NCBI GenBank assembly: GCA_009617715.1
Contig: VTFK01000345.1
Coordinates: 186,001 to 250,000, forward strand
Source of the DNA: Plectrocnemia conspersa
Lineage: Eukaryota; Arthropoda; Insecta; Trichoptera; Polycentropodidae
DNA: 64,000 nt
Direction: 5' to 3'
Part shown: piece after piece, positions 37,267-48,449 of the stretch
Layout: every line of letters begins with the position of its first letter
Numbering within the stretch: the first letter of the stretch is position 1
Position numbers and translations under genes: made by a program
The notes under the pieces: generated by a model
Told to the model about the DNA's origin: nothing
What the model saw: only the letters and a program-made list of their open reading frames with translations
The model's database searches: none

Positions 37267-38492
37267 TATATAGGAAAAGCGGAAAGTAATGATAATTTTT
37301 AAAGGGACGATTTTAAAATTAGTTTGCCGCCGGCTGTCGTCGAGTTAACACGTAAGATTTGATCTTATTTTGTAGCTCTGTTAATACTTAGAAGGTTTTT
37401 TTTTACCCTATAGAAAAAAATGTCAAGGCCAGAAATCGAGGAGACCCATTTGCGTTATTGTATGCTATTTTTGTTCGATCCAGGAAAGAAAGCAAAAGAA
37501 GCTACTCAGATCATCTGTGAAATTTATGGAGACGTATTGCATCTTCAAAAATGTCACAAGGTGGTGATAGGGGTTGAAAAATTCCCCCAAATCGGGAAGA
37601 CCTACAAAATTAGACGATGACGTGTTAAAATCAGCAGTGGAATCGGATCCCAGAAAAACCATCAAAGAATTGTCAGAGGAGCTTGGCTGCCCTTGGACGA
37701 GCGTTAAAGACCATCTCAAGCGCATTGGAAAAAAAACACAGGCAAGGAATTTGGGTACCGCACGAACTTTTACAAACGGCCATTGAGCAGCGAATTACCA
37801 TCTGTTCGTCGCTATTGTCTAGGCACGAAACGGCATCATTTCTGAGAAGGATCGTTACAAGCGATGAGAAGTGGATCCTATACAACAATCCAAAGAAAAA
37901 AATCAATGGCTTTCTACAAACGAAGTATCCATACCTACCCCTAAACCCTCATTGACTTTAAAAAAAGTCCTTCTTTGTGTTTGGTGGGACATGATTGGCG
38001 TCATTAAAACCTGGTCAAACAATTACTGCAGAGGTATACTGTGGTTAATTAGTCAGAATGAAAGCGGAGCTGTTGAAAAAACGTTCAGTTTTGGTCAACA
38101 ATTAAAGGCGAATTTTGCAGCACGACAATGCCAGACCACACGCGGCACGGATCACGCAGAAAAAAATCAGGGAGCTTGATTTTGAAGTTTTACAGCATCC
38201 CCCATATTCCCCCGATATCGCACCCTCTGACTACCATATTTACAGATCTTTAGAGCATTCTCTTAAAAATAAAAATTTTAATTCATTTGACAGTATCGAA
38301 AATCACATAGAATCATTCTTTCACGAAAAACCTGCAGATTTCTATAAGAAAGAGATTGAAAAGCTGTCTGATCGTTGGAGAAAAGTAATAGAAAACAATG
38401 GAAATTATTTTACTGATTAAAATTGTATATATTTTTTTTAATTTTTTTGAATGTGAAAAAAAATTATCATTACTTTCCGCTTTTCCTATATA
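37267..38492 (+). mobile_element. Mariner transposon with perfect 34-bp terminal repeats
   Basis: Left end 37267-37300 and right end 38459-38492 are perfect inverted repeats (outermost tatataggaaaagcggaaag). The outer TA pairs include the TA target duplication typical of mariner, so the true element end lies within the TATA. Total length is about 1.2 kb, normal for mariner. It contains one degenerate transposase on the plus strand. Ends that have not diverged, with a transposase broken by several shifts, suggest mobilisation in trans after the coding region decayed, or strong chance preservation. Confidence 0.93.
37420..38420 (+). pseudogene. Mariner transposase pseudogene (DD34D)
   Basis: Cut-and-paste transposase of the Tc1/mariner superfamily. 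N-terminal helix-turn-helix region: THLRYCMLFLFDPGKKAKEA (from 37420), then in other frames SGRPTKLDDDVLKSAVE and the second HTH (TIKELSEELGCPWTSVKDHL), the WVPHEL motif, ICSSLLSRHE, TSDEKW (first catalytic Asp, 37863-37865), VLLCVWWDMIGV, HDNARPH (second Asp, 38124-38126) and YSPDIAPSDYH (third Asp, 38229-38231). The last two Asp codons are 35 codons apart, giving the mariner signature DD34D. The frame changes at least four times (about 37560, 37730, 37900 and 38110), so no full protein is made, although all three catalytic residues survive. Confidence 0.92.
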
Positions 38493-38626
38493 CAAGCGTT
38501 ATAAGGTAAATATGAAATGCAAATGTTAATGAAAATTGTGTTCATATTTCAATTTAACAACCTTCAACGTTATTAAGCTTATATTACACTTCTTCGTGTC
38601 TATACATTTATATACAATGGAAAAAT

Positions 38627-38643
38627 AGCAGCAGCAGCAGCAG
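38627..38643. repeat. (AGC)n microsatellite
   Basis: Five to six consecutive AGC/CAG units, then a degenerate continuation (taacagcaac). Confidence 0.9.
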
Positions 38644-39392
38644 TAACAGCAACTAGAAACTCAAAGAATAACTAATTATATAGCCTGATGGATTCGAATG
38701 TACTCCGACAATGAGTACATAAACTGCACAATACAAAAGAAAATTGAATAGTCTCTCCTATTGAAACTTGCGTAACTTCACCAGCAGTGACAAAGTTCAA
38801 TTGAATATATCTCACAACTGGAATAATTAGAATGGGTTTCCAAAGGTCGTAGGTCGGATTGGGGCGTCGTAAAGGAACTTGATTCCGAAAAGGTACTGCG
38901 CTAAGGGTTTGTTTTGCCTGAAATAGAAGCACGTCGTTTGCCTGTGAGTTTAGGTGAAAGCGTCCCCCGTAGACAATGGGAATCGGTAACTTTGCCCGTA
39001 TTATGTATGCAAGGGTATTAGGGTTGAACAAGGAACGAGCAACGGAGTGAGAGAGTATCGTTCCATCTCTCCATAAAATGCATTCCGGGGGGCTGAACGG
39101 AAAGACATCTGCTGGCTGGAAGATAAAGTTTATCTATCCAACAGCCAGTTTGTCGCCGACGTATGTAAAAATTAAATCCCGGCCTGGTCGACTGTGCAAA
39201 ACCGAAATAGCAGAGCTCGAGTATCGAGTCAGTGCAAAAATTTATGTTTTATAATTGTGAATTAATGTCTAAACTTTGTATTCTAAATCCTAAGTATTCT
39301 AAAAAGATAATAATTATTAACATTGCACATTTTTCATGCTTCATGCTACCATTCCTTGCACAAATATAAGGAGAAAGTAGTGACGACGCTAG

Positions 39393-39439
39393 TTGTCACG
39401 TGTGGTGATTATTTATGTAATAATCACCACACATGACAA
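39393..39439. repeat. 21-bp inverted repeat with one mismatch, 5-nt loop
   Basis: Arms 39393-39413 (ttgtcacgtgtggtgattat plus t) and 39419-39439 (starting aataatcaccacaca) pair at 20 of 21 positions around loop tatgt. No outer pairing and no flanking duplication. Confidence 0.93.
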
Positions 39440-41518
39440 TATAAAATGTTCCTCAAAAATATTCACAATAGATTCTGAGCACGAGCTCTATTTAATGTAA
39501 ACGTTACAAGAAATGCATTTCTCAGAATGAGACTTTTATTCTCTAACCTTTAAATAAAAATGCACATGGTTCGTTTTTATATTTACTATATGAGATTAAT
39601 CAAGAAGTATTTCTAACAGTAGAGAACTTTGAGAACAAAACAGTTACTTTTTTATTGTTTATATAAATTGCATATACCACTACAGATTAAAGACTTGAGA
39701 GATTTATAAAATTGTATTAAATATATACACAAACTTGAAATGAACGAAAAACTTTTACTAGGAAATTGGACGAGATAGTAAACATTGAATCGTCCGAGCG
39801 TGAAAATCGATCAACGGATGAAAATTTAACCGCGCACTGAACATGCAGATTAAATTTTCGCCTACATATCTACAATACACACGCACACACATACAATACG
39901 AATTAATTTCGCGCATTTTTTCCCGAAGTATTCGTCCGGGTGGAAAACCGCTATTATCTTGCACGTTATGTATGCAATATATTGGATTTTTTAAACTTTT
40001 TCACCCCTCGGGGAGAATTAATAAAGAGGCAACTAGAAAAAGATATAATAGAATACATCGATGGCGTTTAATGAGAATTTCTCTGGTGTGAATATGAAGA
40101 GCCGGGACGCGGGATTTTCATACGTTAAACGCTCATTTTTCATAGATAAGACTTTAAAGTTAAATTACGTGAGGTGGTGGCGGGCAACATAAATCTCCTG
40201 GGCATACTTAAATGTTCACCGCCGACTAAGTGCACTTGTGGAAATCATATTTCCACCGTTGGGGTGGAGCTTCCTTCGTTATGGGCAACCACTCCATATA
40301 TTTTCGGCAGAAAATCCACGGAAAAATGCGCCCATTAAAAGCGGCCACGTTTTAAAACACAAAACGACATTATGAATAATGGCAGCAATTAAACGAAACT
40401 TAGCGGAAATGATCAAATGATTATACCGGCCGTTGGTGTTTGTTTAATGTACATGACTTTATAGTCAACAAAATTAACTAAACGATGTTCTCGTTTTCTT
40501 GCCATGTCTTAAAATAAAAGAGTAATCAAAAACAGCGTAAAGTAAAAATGCAAGTAAAATCGAAAAATTTAGTAATGATTCAAAAGTTCTTATACTAAAT
40601 AATCAGTGATATAACTTGCTTTGAATACTGATAATTACAAGTTAATAATCGTAATTTAACCAGCAGGATAGATAGCTGGTGTTAGCCTACAACTACCACA
40701 TACTATAAATTCTATTGTATCTGAGAAAATGATGATTGATATTATTTTAATTAAGATTGATTATCAGTAGAATTTCCAAATATTTGTTATATTAAACTAT
40801 TGAAATATTTTTAATTTTTATAAATAATAAAATAATAAATGTTTTATATTTAAAATCGATAAAAATTTTAATTTTAATTTTACCTAATGTCAAAAGTACT
40901 ACAATTTGTATCTTTAAAAAAATAATACTATAAAAAATTTCTTTCGACATACCTAATTAAACATTATGAGTATTGATATTAAGTTTGAAAAAATCTATTG
41001 AGAAAGTCAACAATTATATAAGTATATAATATTATAAATAACATAAAACATTAAATAACAAATAATCAGTCATAATAATACATATCCATAAAATAAAGAA
41101 TATTTTTAAATGTGTAATTTTTCTGCTTCTCTTCATTAATTGCTGAATAAAAAAATTGAATTTCATGAAAATCTTATGAAAAAAATTATTTATAATAATT
41201 TGTAGCTGACAATAATCAATACATATTGTAGTAACTGCACAGCAATCTAACATAAACAAAACATCAGAGAAAACTATATTATCTTATGAATCGCTTGAAA
41301 GCCGTAACTCAAGAGATGCATTGCATAATTTCATTATAACCCAAAAGTTTGTATAGAGCTAGTGGACAGTGACAGATGAGAATTTTGTTAATACTGAAAA
41401 CAGTGAGATGCGATATAAAAAGAAAATGATTAGTTTTTGCTTTTATAAGTAAAATTATCATTCACAGCTGAAAGTTGTCATGAGAATTTTTTGTAATTAA
41501 ATAGTGTATTTTCTTGAA

Positions 41519-42152
41519 TTAATATATTTACATACTTATCATTATTTATTTACATCTGATGTATAAATGTTATGCTGCTCTAAAATGTTTATAAAGCTCA
41601 ATTTGAAACGTCCATTTGCCGTTTAAAACCAAACCTAACCTAATAAGAGTTCTAAAACTAATTATAGTTTTAGAAATTTTATTAAGTCAAGTTCAAAATA
41701 CTAAGCTAACACATCTCTCAGGGGAAAATAAACGGAAGAATAAGTACAGACAGACATCGCACCTCACATATTGCTTCATAGTTTTATATATTTACATACT
41801 AATCATTATTTATTTAAATGTTACAGAGAATGTGTATTTTTTGATAAAGTTATATTTTCACTAGTGAAGTCCAAATATATTTTCACCAGTAGTTACATAT
41901 ATATTTATAATAGCGAAAATATAATTAAAAGAAAAGCGCTAAATGCTGCTCTAAAATGTCTATGAAACTCAATTTGATAGTTGCGAAACGTCCATTTGCT
42001 GTTCAAACCCAAACCTAAGCTAATGAAAGTTCTAAGATTATTATTAGTTTTAGAACTCTCATTTGGTCCAAAATACAAACTAAGCCAACTCATTTCTCAG
42101 GGGAAAATAAGCGAAAGAATAAGTACAGACAGACATCGCTTCTCACATATTG
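41519..42152 (+). repeat. Two direct copies of an AT-rich module
   Basis: Module A (about 41519-41785) and module B (about 41786-42160) share in order atatatttacatact, atgctgctctaaaatgt, cgaaacgtccatttgc or close variants, an internal inverted repeat around ttctaaaacta, ctcaggggaaaataa, agtacagacagacatcgc and cacatattgct. Related segments occur at 33255-34010. Module B is interrupted at its right end by the hAT element. No coding capacity. Confidence 0.75.
41650..41675. repeat. Perfect 11-bp inverted repeat inside module A
   Basis: ttctaaaacta, loop atta, tagttttagaa. Module B has a less perfect version (agttctaa with ttagaact), so the hairpin belongs to the repeat family. Confidence 0.85.
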
Positions 42153-42160
42153 CTCTACAG
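42153..42160. repeat. Target-site duplication, left copy (hAT)
   Basis: ctctacag directly before the left end of the hAT element. The identical 8 bp follow the right end at 43765-43772. Eight bases is the hallmark length for hAT insertions. Confidence 0.95.
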
Positions 42161-43764
42161 CAGTGGTTCTTAACCGGTGCACCGCGAGCTTATTGCAAGT
42201 GCACCGCGAGAAAATTGGTAAAAACAAAAATGCGGAAAATGGTAAAATCTTAATGTTTCAATCAATCTATATTTTATTATAGTCGTGATACCGCACAATG
42301 AATAAATTTATTACCAAACGAAATTGTGAATCAGACCAAAATATTAATGACACTAGGAGTACCCTTTGTTACCCTTACAAAGAAAAGAAAACCTTATATT
42401 ATATATACGCACTGTTTTTTACATAAAGAATCTTTAGTTACGAAAACATTACCAGCAGCACTAAAAACTGTACTAGATCAAGTTGTAAATATGATGAATT
42501 TCATAAAATCAAGACCTTTAAAAACACGCATGTTTAAAAAACTTTGCATTTCTATGGAATCTAAGTACGAGTGTTTGCAGGTGGTTATCTAAGGGTAAAG
42601 TTTTATGACTATTCATAGAACTTAAGAATGAATTGTTAATCTTTTTTCGAAATGAAGGTATGGATGATTTTGTAAAATGTCTTCAGAATAATGATTGGTA
42701 TGCTAAAGTGGCATATTTAGCAGATATGTTTAATTACTTAAATAACGTTTACACAAACATTCAAGGAAAAATCTAAAAAAATTGACATCCATTGACAAAT
42801 TGACAGGATTTCGGAAAAAATAACTCTTTTGAAAAATCGAATAATAGAAAAAAAAGTAGATTTGTTTCCTTCACTTGACAAAAACTTTCCGAGGAAGTTA
42901 TTTCCGCAATAATAGAACATTTAACTTTATTGAAAGAATAGATTGCACATTATTTTCCATCCTTAAATATAGAAAATCATGACTGGATACGAAATTCATT
43001 TGCAACGATTGATACATCGTGTTATGAATTTTCCTACGCCGAAGAAGAAGAATTAGTCTCATTGTCGACTGATCGTACTCTAAAAATTAAATTTTCCGAA
43101 ATGACCATGGAGGGCTTTTGGATTTTTGTCCAAGAGGAATATCCCGTTCTTTACATGAAGGCACTGAAAATTTTGTTACAGTTTTCAACATCATATTTGT
43201 GTGAGCTCAGTTTCTCAACAATAACTAATATAAAAACTAAAAAAACGAGAAAGACAGAAAAGACAGAGAAAAAAATTAGACGAAGAATTGAGGGTAACTA
43301 CAATATATCAAGTATTCGACCTAATATTTCTGACATCTGCCAAAGTCAACAAGCTCAGGTATCTCAATAATAAATTTTTGATTGATCATATAAATTACAT
43401 TATGTTAAGCAGGGACGTCATTTTGGGTAAACAAGGGGGGGAAATGCACCACTTAGATTTGCCACCCAAAGAGCAGCTTCAAATATTAATAGAAGTATTT
43501 TTAATAAAACGCGTATAAATATAAAATTGATTCTAGGGCAAAATTTACTAACTAAATTTATTTTTAATATTAAATTTTTTATATAATTTAACTTGAAAAA
43601 ATTGTAAAAAGATTGTATGTTATTTTGTATGTAACTATTATTTTTTTAAATATGTAATAAAAATTATGTCTACATATTTTTTTCGACCTCTTAATTCTGG
43701 TGCACCGCCACTTTTTCCCATAATCAAAAGTGCACCGTGACTTGGAAAAGGTTAAAAACCACTG
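42161..43764 (+). mobile_element. hAT transposon with intact ends and 8-bp TSD
   Basis: Ends cagtggttcttaacc (left) and ggttaaaaaccactg (right) are inverted repeats with one mismatch. Subterminal gtgcaccgcga motifs occur near both ends. The element is about 1.6 kb, shorter than an autonomous hAT of this type, because the N-terminal BED zinc-finger part is deleted. It sits inside AT-rich module B and is precisely bounded by ctctacag. Confidence 0.95.
42298..43370 (+). pseudogene. hAT transposase pseudogene (ZBED5/SCAND3-like)
   Basis: Begins MNKFITKRNCES, like the start of ZBED5/SCAND3-type hAT transposases, then jumps after an apparent internal deletion to YTHCFLHKESLVTKTLPAAL, VVNMMNFIKSRPLKTRMFKK and LCISMESKYE (to 42592). 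The central part (about 42600-43050) is frameshifted and stop-ridden. The C-terminus (43062-43370) is open and carries the hAT dimerisation region: GFWIFVQEEYPVLYMKALKI, LLQFSTSYLCELSFSTITNI, KTKKTRK and a final QAQVSQ followed by a stop, as in this family. The BED zinc finger is missing. Non-functional. Confidence 0.92.
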
Positions 43765-43772
43765 CTCTACAG
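43765..43772. repeat. Target-site duplication, right copy (hAT)
   Basis: ctctacag, identical to 42153-42160. Confidence 0.95.
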
Positions 43773-43876
43773 TTTGACTGCATTTCATTTCCACACTATG
43801 TTTTAAAAATATGATAGCTATCCTTACCGAAATTACTGTACACTTCTTATTTAAGAGGGCTGATCAAAGAATATTC

Positions 43877-44081
43877 AAACTGAATTTTGGTCAATAGGAG
43901 AGCGCAAAAAACAATTATCACTTCTCAGAAGGCAAAAATTCACGTCAAAAGGAATAAAATCGGTAACGCGCCGTCCCACTGCGACGGCGACGGCACGATT
44001 TTATTGCTTTTGACGTGGATTTTTGACTTCTGAGAAAGGTTAATTGTTTTTTGCGCTCTCCTATTGGGCAAAATTCGGTTT
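43877..44081. mobile_element. Foldback MITE with 86-bp arms
   Basis: Arms 43877-43962 and 43996-44081 are reverse complements at roughly nine positions in ten (shared blocks caataggagagcgcaaaaaa, tctcagaag, cacgtcaaaag and aataaaatcg). The 33-bp centre is GC-rich (ccgtcccactgcgacggcga). No coding capacity. A clear target duplication was not found, so the superfamily is open. Confidence 0.88.
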
Positions 44082-44168
44082 AGATGTACTTTATTCGATT
44101 TTCACTCGTAATAATGTTATAAAAAGTCTTAATATTTATATTTGATAATCGATAATTTTCACCACGAT

Positions 44169-44197
44169 GGCACGATTTTATTGCTTTTGACTTGGAC
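44169..44197 (+). repeat. Fragment of the same foldback MITE
   Basis: ggcacgattttattgctttt followed by gacttgga matches 43992-44018 with one base change, only about 90 bp from the full copy. Confidence 0.8.
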
Positions 44198-44199
44198 GG

Positions 44200-45922
44200 G
44201 AAATTCACTATTTGGCAACACTAAGGAGCAAAGAAAAATTATGAGTACATTTTTCTTATACTAATTTTTAATGTTTAATTAATATTTTTCGCATAAAATA
44301 TGATTTTAGAAAATATGTCGCAACTGTGACTAATTTTTATAATTATTTGTAGCATAGAAAGGGTTAACTCGTATTTATTATTATTTTATTAAGAACGACG
44401 TTAAAAAATATATAAAATGCCATTTTTGTCATGAGGCCCGGCATCATTGTTTTCCCAGAAGAATATATATTGCACACATATCTAAAAAACCTCTTTTTAA
44501 TTAAGAGTGAATCAGTTGCATTATTTGTCAATTAAACCAGAGAAAAGTTCTGGTACTGCACACTATGTGATTATATAAGACAGTGTCCTCAATTTCTGCT
44601 CCTTAAGACAAATCTTAACACCTTTGAGGCACCATATGTTTTTTATATGCTAGAGGAATCTGCAGTCCTTATTAAATAGGACATCAACATCAGTTACCAC
44701 AAAAAAATCTGTATGTGCCCTTTTTCTAAAAGATCATCATCTGATCACGAACATGTATGTTTAACACCAAAGTTTTTTAGTCCTCAATTATGTATATTTT
44801 AAGAAATATTTTACGGTCATCGCTAAAAACAGATGGAAACAAAGAGACTCTAATGCGTTTAAAGCATAATAAATGAACCAAAGCGTTGAAAGCGTGTTAA
44901 TAAAAATAATATAAAACATGTCTGATAATAATAATAATAAAAAAAAAATTATAACCTAGTTTTGCTTGTTTTGAAAAGCACACTTTTTATACATTTAAAT
45001 AAAATATGATAGCAAAGAAAAAATCTATATTTTTAGTAGTCACACGTATTCCCACACGCGGTCGCGTACAATATGACAATGCGAAAGCTTTGAAAATATC
45101 CCGTCACGGATCAGATCCGATCTTATTAAAGCGCTCGCGAAAGCAGGAAATTAAGCGATGATATTTTTTTTGAAATTGAATGGAGTTTTCATTTAAAAGC
45201 TTTTCCATTCCGCCCTATTTGAGCGCCACCCCCGCCGAGGAGCCGACTCCCCATTTCGCTCTCTCCAGAGCGCGCCGTAATCCATTGGGTTTCACACATT
45301 TTCATTATTTAAATATGAAAGTGAAAATGGATCGCTTTACGCGGTGGCCGCGGCTGTACTAATAAAGCGACGTCGCGCCCGTAAATTAATGCGATTCGAA
45401 ACGCGCGAATTCCAGGTGAAATTGTAATGCCGTCGCCGAATTTGCATACGCAATTATGTTTCGCTGTGATTCGATTTAATTTCTGTCTACGATGTAATTG
45501 CAAACGTGCGTACGCGGCTCGTTACAAACGAGAACGTTACAATTGTTAAATTTTTTCATTATTTACATAACTAGTGTATCGGCCGTTGAATAATCAACGG
45601 CGTAAATCAGTTTTGTGTGTACATAGGTACATTTAGCGCACCAAGCTTTAAACACTCCCAATTTAAAATCACTTATTTATTTAATTATCAAATTGCACTA
45701 GAGGAAGTTTCATATTTATAAAAAAAAAAACATATATTTTAATTATTAACATATTATATAAACCCAAATATTTAAGCAATAAAACTTTAGCTGTATTAAT
45801 TTTTTAGAAGACAAAGGATTCGATTCACTAGAAAACAAATTATCTGAAATACCCACGAATATAATAAAATAATTTGATATTAGTATTTTAAGAAATAATA
45901 AAAGCATGTATAAAAAATACTG
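44200..45922. other. Spacer with one GC-rich island
   Basis: A/T-rich except about 45030-45610, a GC-rich island with short unrecognised open stretches on both strands. Confidence 0.5.
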
Positions 45923-45924
45923 TA

Positions 45925-47687
45925 CACCCATACCTCGCTATACGGCGCTCTTTATACGGCCTTTCGCTATAACGGCCCTCTTCAATTAAGGCACGTTTTC
46001 GATTTACGACCTAAAATGTTTCGCTATAACGGCAAAAAAACTTTTTTTCGATGTCGATTTTTTTTAAAATTTAAAAATAGATTTAATTTGCATAATTTCA
46101 AAATGAAAGGTGAAGCAGCTAGCGTCGATGAGGCCGCATCTAAGGAATATCCCAGCACTTTAAAAATAATTATTGAAAGAGGTGGTCTTAAGCCTGAACA
46201 AGTGTTTAACGTAGACGAAACAGAGCTTTATTGGAAGCGAATGCCTGATTGCACGTACATTTCAAAAACCGAAAAATCTGCGACTGGTTATAAGGTGTCT
46301 AAAGAACGATTAACTTTGCTACTTGCTGCAAATGCCGCGGGTGGTTTTAAGCTAAAACCACTTTTAATATATTTGTCCGAAAATCCAAGGCCTTTTAAAG
46401 GACTAAATAAAAATCAATTACCCGTCATATGGAGATCCAACAAGAAAGCTTGGATGACTAAAGCTACTTTAGAGGATTGGTTCAAAAATCACTTTTGCAC
46501 AGAAGTGAAAAAATATTTGCGAGACCATAACTTAAGCAACAAGGCTTTGCTAATTTTGGATAATACACCAGGGCATCCTACTAATTTATCCGAACTATCT
46601 CAAGATGTCATGATTGAGTACCTTCCGAAAAATACAACAGCTCTGATCCAACCAATGGATCAGGGTGAAATAGCCACTTTTAAGGCATATTACCTACGCC
46701 GAACTTTCCGACAACTTATAAGGGAAACCGATGGTAAATCTTCAACTAAAACATTTTGAAAAAACTATAACATCAAGGATGCTGTTGACAGCATCAGTGA
46801 ATCATGAAAGGAATTAAAATTAACAACAATAAACCATGTTTGGAAAAAAATATGGCCAGAATGTGTAAAAAGTACTGATGCAGAAGTTAATTGCCTTCCT
46901 GAAATTAGGCAAAACATTTTGGATCTAGCACATGATCTCAGCTTTGAAGGTTTGAACGAACGTGATGTGCTTGATCTACTTGAAGCTGATAGGGAACCCC
47001 TTTAATATAAGGAACTTATTCAGTTGCAAGCAGAACCGGCATTTGATGAAGAGACAGAGCCTGTTGTATTCAAACAGCTAACATCAAAAAAATTGTCAAA
47101 AGCTTTTTCCTACTTCGAACAAGGAATAAACATCTTCCTTGAAAACGATCCTGACGTCGAACGTAGCGCTAAAGTTTCTCGAGGAATTAACTCAGCCATT
47201 AGCGGTTATAAATCACTGAAGAACGAAATAGACATGAAGGCAAGACAAACAACGTTGGACAATTTTTTTGAGCCAGGCCCATTCTTACCAGCGAAAAATG
47301 ATGACGACAGTGGTCTGCAGGTTACCATTTCTTCATCGTCTTCAGATTAAAGCCATTTTTAAAAATATTATGTATGTATACATACACATATTTTATCTAA
47401 CATGAAGTTGTTTCATTTTTGTTTATGGATTATTGTTGGTTTTTGGAGTCTGTTATTATTTTATTTACAAATGTATGTACTTGTTATGTATGTATTTTTC
47501 ATTTAAATGAAATAAAAAGATAAAATGCATTTTAAATGATAAATCATGTTACATATTTAACAAATTTGGAACCGATCCCATTGAATTTGTATGAATTTGT
47601 ATTAGAATAATTGATTCGTTATACGGCTTTTCGCTTTGCGGCCAAGTTTCGTGGAACGTATCTAGGCCGTAAAGCGAGGTATGGGTG
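45925..47687 (+). mobile_element. Tigger (pogo-type) transposon with TA duplication
   Basis: Left end cacccatacctcgctatacg (starts 45925) and right end ccgtaaagcgaggtatgggt plus g (ends 47687) are inverted repeats, flanked by TA at 45923-45924 and 47688-47689. The CATACCTCG core is typical of Tigger ends. Inside the ends are repeated tcgctataacggc-type motifs (about 45934, 45963 and 46021 on the left; 47618 and 47634 on the right in variant form), likely transposase-binding repeats. Total about 1.76 kb, shorter than usual because the 5' coding part is deleted. Confidence 0.94.
46016..47350 (+). pseudogene. Tigger transposase pseudogene, N-terminally deleted
   Basis: A single frame holds the whole remaining protein, with three stops (46757-46759 TGA, 46805-46807 TGA, 47003-47005 TAA) and no frameshift. 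From the N-terminus: a remnant of the CENP-B-type DNA-binding domain (FKNRFNLHNFKMKGEAASVD), then the DDE catalytic domain with VFNVDETELYWKRMP (first Asp), LLILDNTPGHP (second Asp) and EYLPKNTTALIQPMDQGEIA (third Asp, 32 residues after the second), then HVWKKIWPE, and a C-terminus with QTTLDNFFEPG and an acidic serine run. The first helix-turn-helix is missing: the apparent start codon lies within a subterminal tcgctataacgg repeat, so a deletion has fused the element end to the middle of the DNA-binding domain. Non-functional, but little decayed. Confidence 0.94.
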
Positions 47688-47689
47688 TA

Positions 47690-48110
47690 TAAAGATTTTA
47701 CCAAAAAAATATTATTTTTTACAATATTTAATAAAAAATAGTTTTATTGAGCAAATAACTGTTCCTTCATTTTTTTTGGATAACTACGTTTTAGTTAATG
47801 ATTATAAATATATTGTATCAAATGCAGAAAATTTATAAAAAGCATTTTAAGGCTAAAAATATATATATAGATTATAAATGTATTCTAAACAGATAAATAT
47901 ATTAAAAACATTTATAAATATTAAAAGATATGTTTTGAATAAATTTAAGCCTTTGATTGCTAGTATATGAGCAAAATAATAATTCTGTTTGCTTTGAAAA
48001 ACGAGCGTTGCTTTGCAATACGAGCAGTACGTATTGCATCACTTTAAAAACTATAACATGATTGCTTATGTATGGAAGCAGATGAAATTGAGGCCTAATT
48101 GTATATTTGC
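47690..48110. other. Short spacer between transposon relics
   Basis: A/T-rich. Contains a 9-bp inverted repeat at about 48015-48039 (tgcaatacg, cgtattgca). Nothing else recognised. Confidence 0.5.
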
Positions 48111-48124
48111 TAATAAAATGGTAA

Positions 48125-48406
48125 ATGAGATTATTCTGCTACTTATTAAACATGACCATAGTTGGCTATTATATAAGCAAGTTGCGAAGGACGAAAAAAA
48201 TATTGCCTTTGGTCGTTTTACGTGCAGAAATAGCACATAGTTTATGTCATTCAATGTTCACTAAAACAACACTTAAAAGAGGACGGACAAGTACGCCAAT
48301 TTTAAAAAAAAAATCTAACAACAGCTTACATTCCCACAAAAATGTAAGAATGGATAAATTTGGGCACTGGTTGGTTTATGATGAGAAGCTAACTAAAAAA
48401 AACTAA
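48125..48406 (+). pseudogene. C-terminal fragment of a piggyBac transposase
   Basis: One 93-codon open frame reads RLFCYLLNMTIVGYYISKL, then LPLVVLRAEIAHSLC, TLKRGRTSTPILKKKSN and VRMDKFGHWLVYDEK. These fit, in order, the post-catalytic part of PGBD4-like piggyBac transposases: the helical FxxLLDMxIVNAY block, the KRGRPS linker and the VRxDxxGHWPEF lead-in to the cysteine-rich end. The cysteine-rich domain itself is not clear. It is separate from the larger piggyBac relic at 61.4-63.0 kb. Confidence 0.6.
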
Positions 48407-48449
48407 TTGATTTGCATCGCAAGCAACAGCACAAGATTACAGATATAAG

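Larger units (their letters stand above)
38493..41515. other. Spacer with GC-richer islands
   Basis: No gene recognised. Islands at about 38660-39240 and 39740-40480. A 119-codon minus-strand open stretch (39031-38672) in the first has no recognisable domain. 40480-41515 is A/T-rich. Confidence 0.45.

Noticed and set aside
38672..39031. 119-codon minus-strand open stretch
   Set aside because: No recognisable family or structural feature. Lies in a GC-richer island where stop codons are rarer.
44350..44375. gaaagggttaac as the right end of a piggyBac MITE
   Set aside because: No matching left end (ttaaccctttc) upstream within 1 kb.
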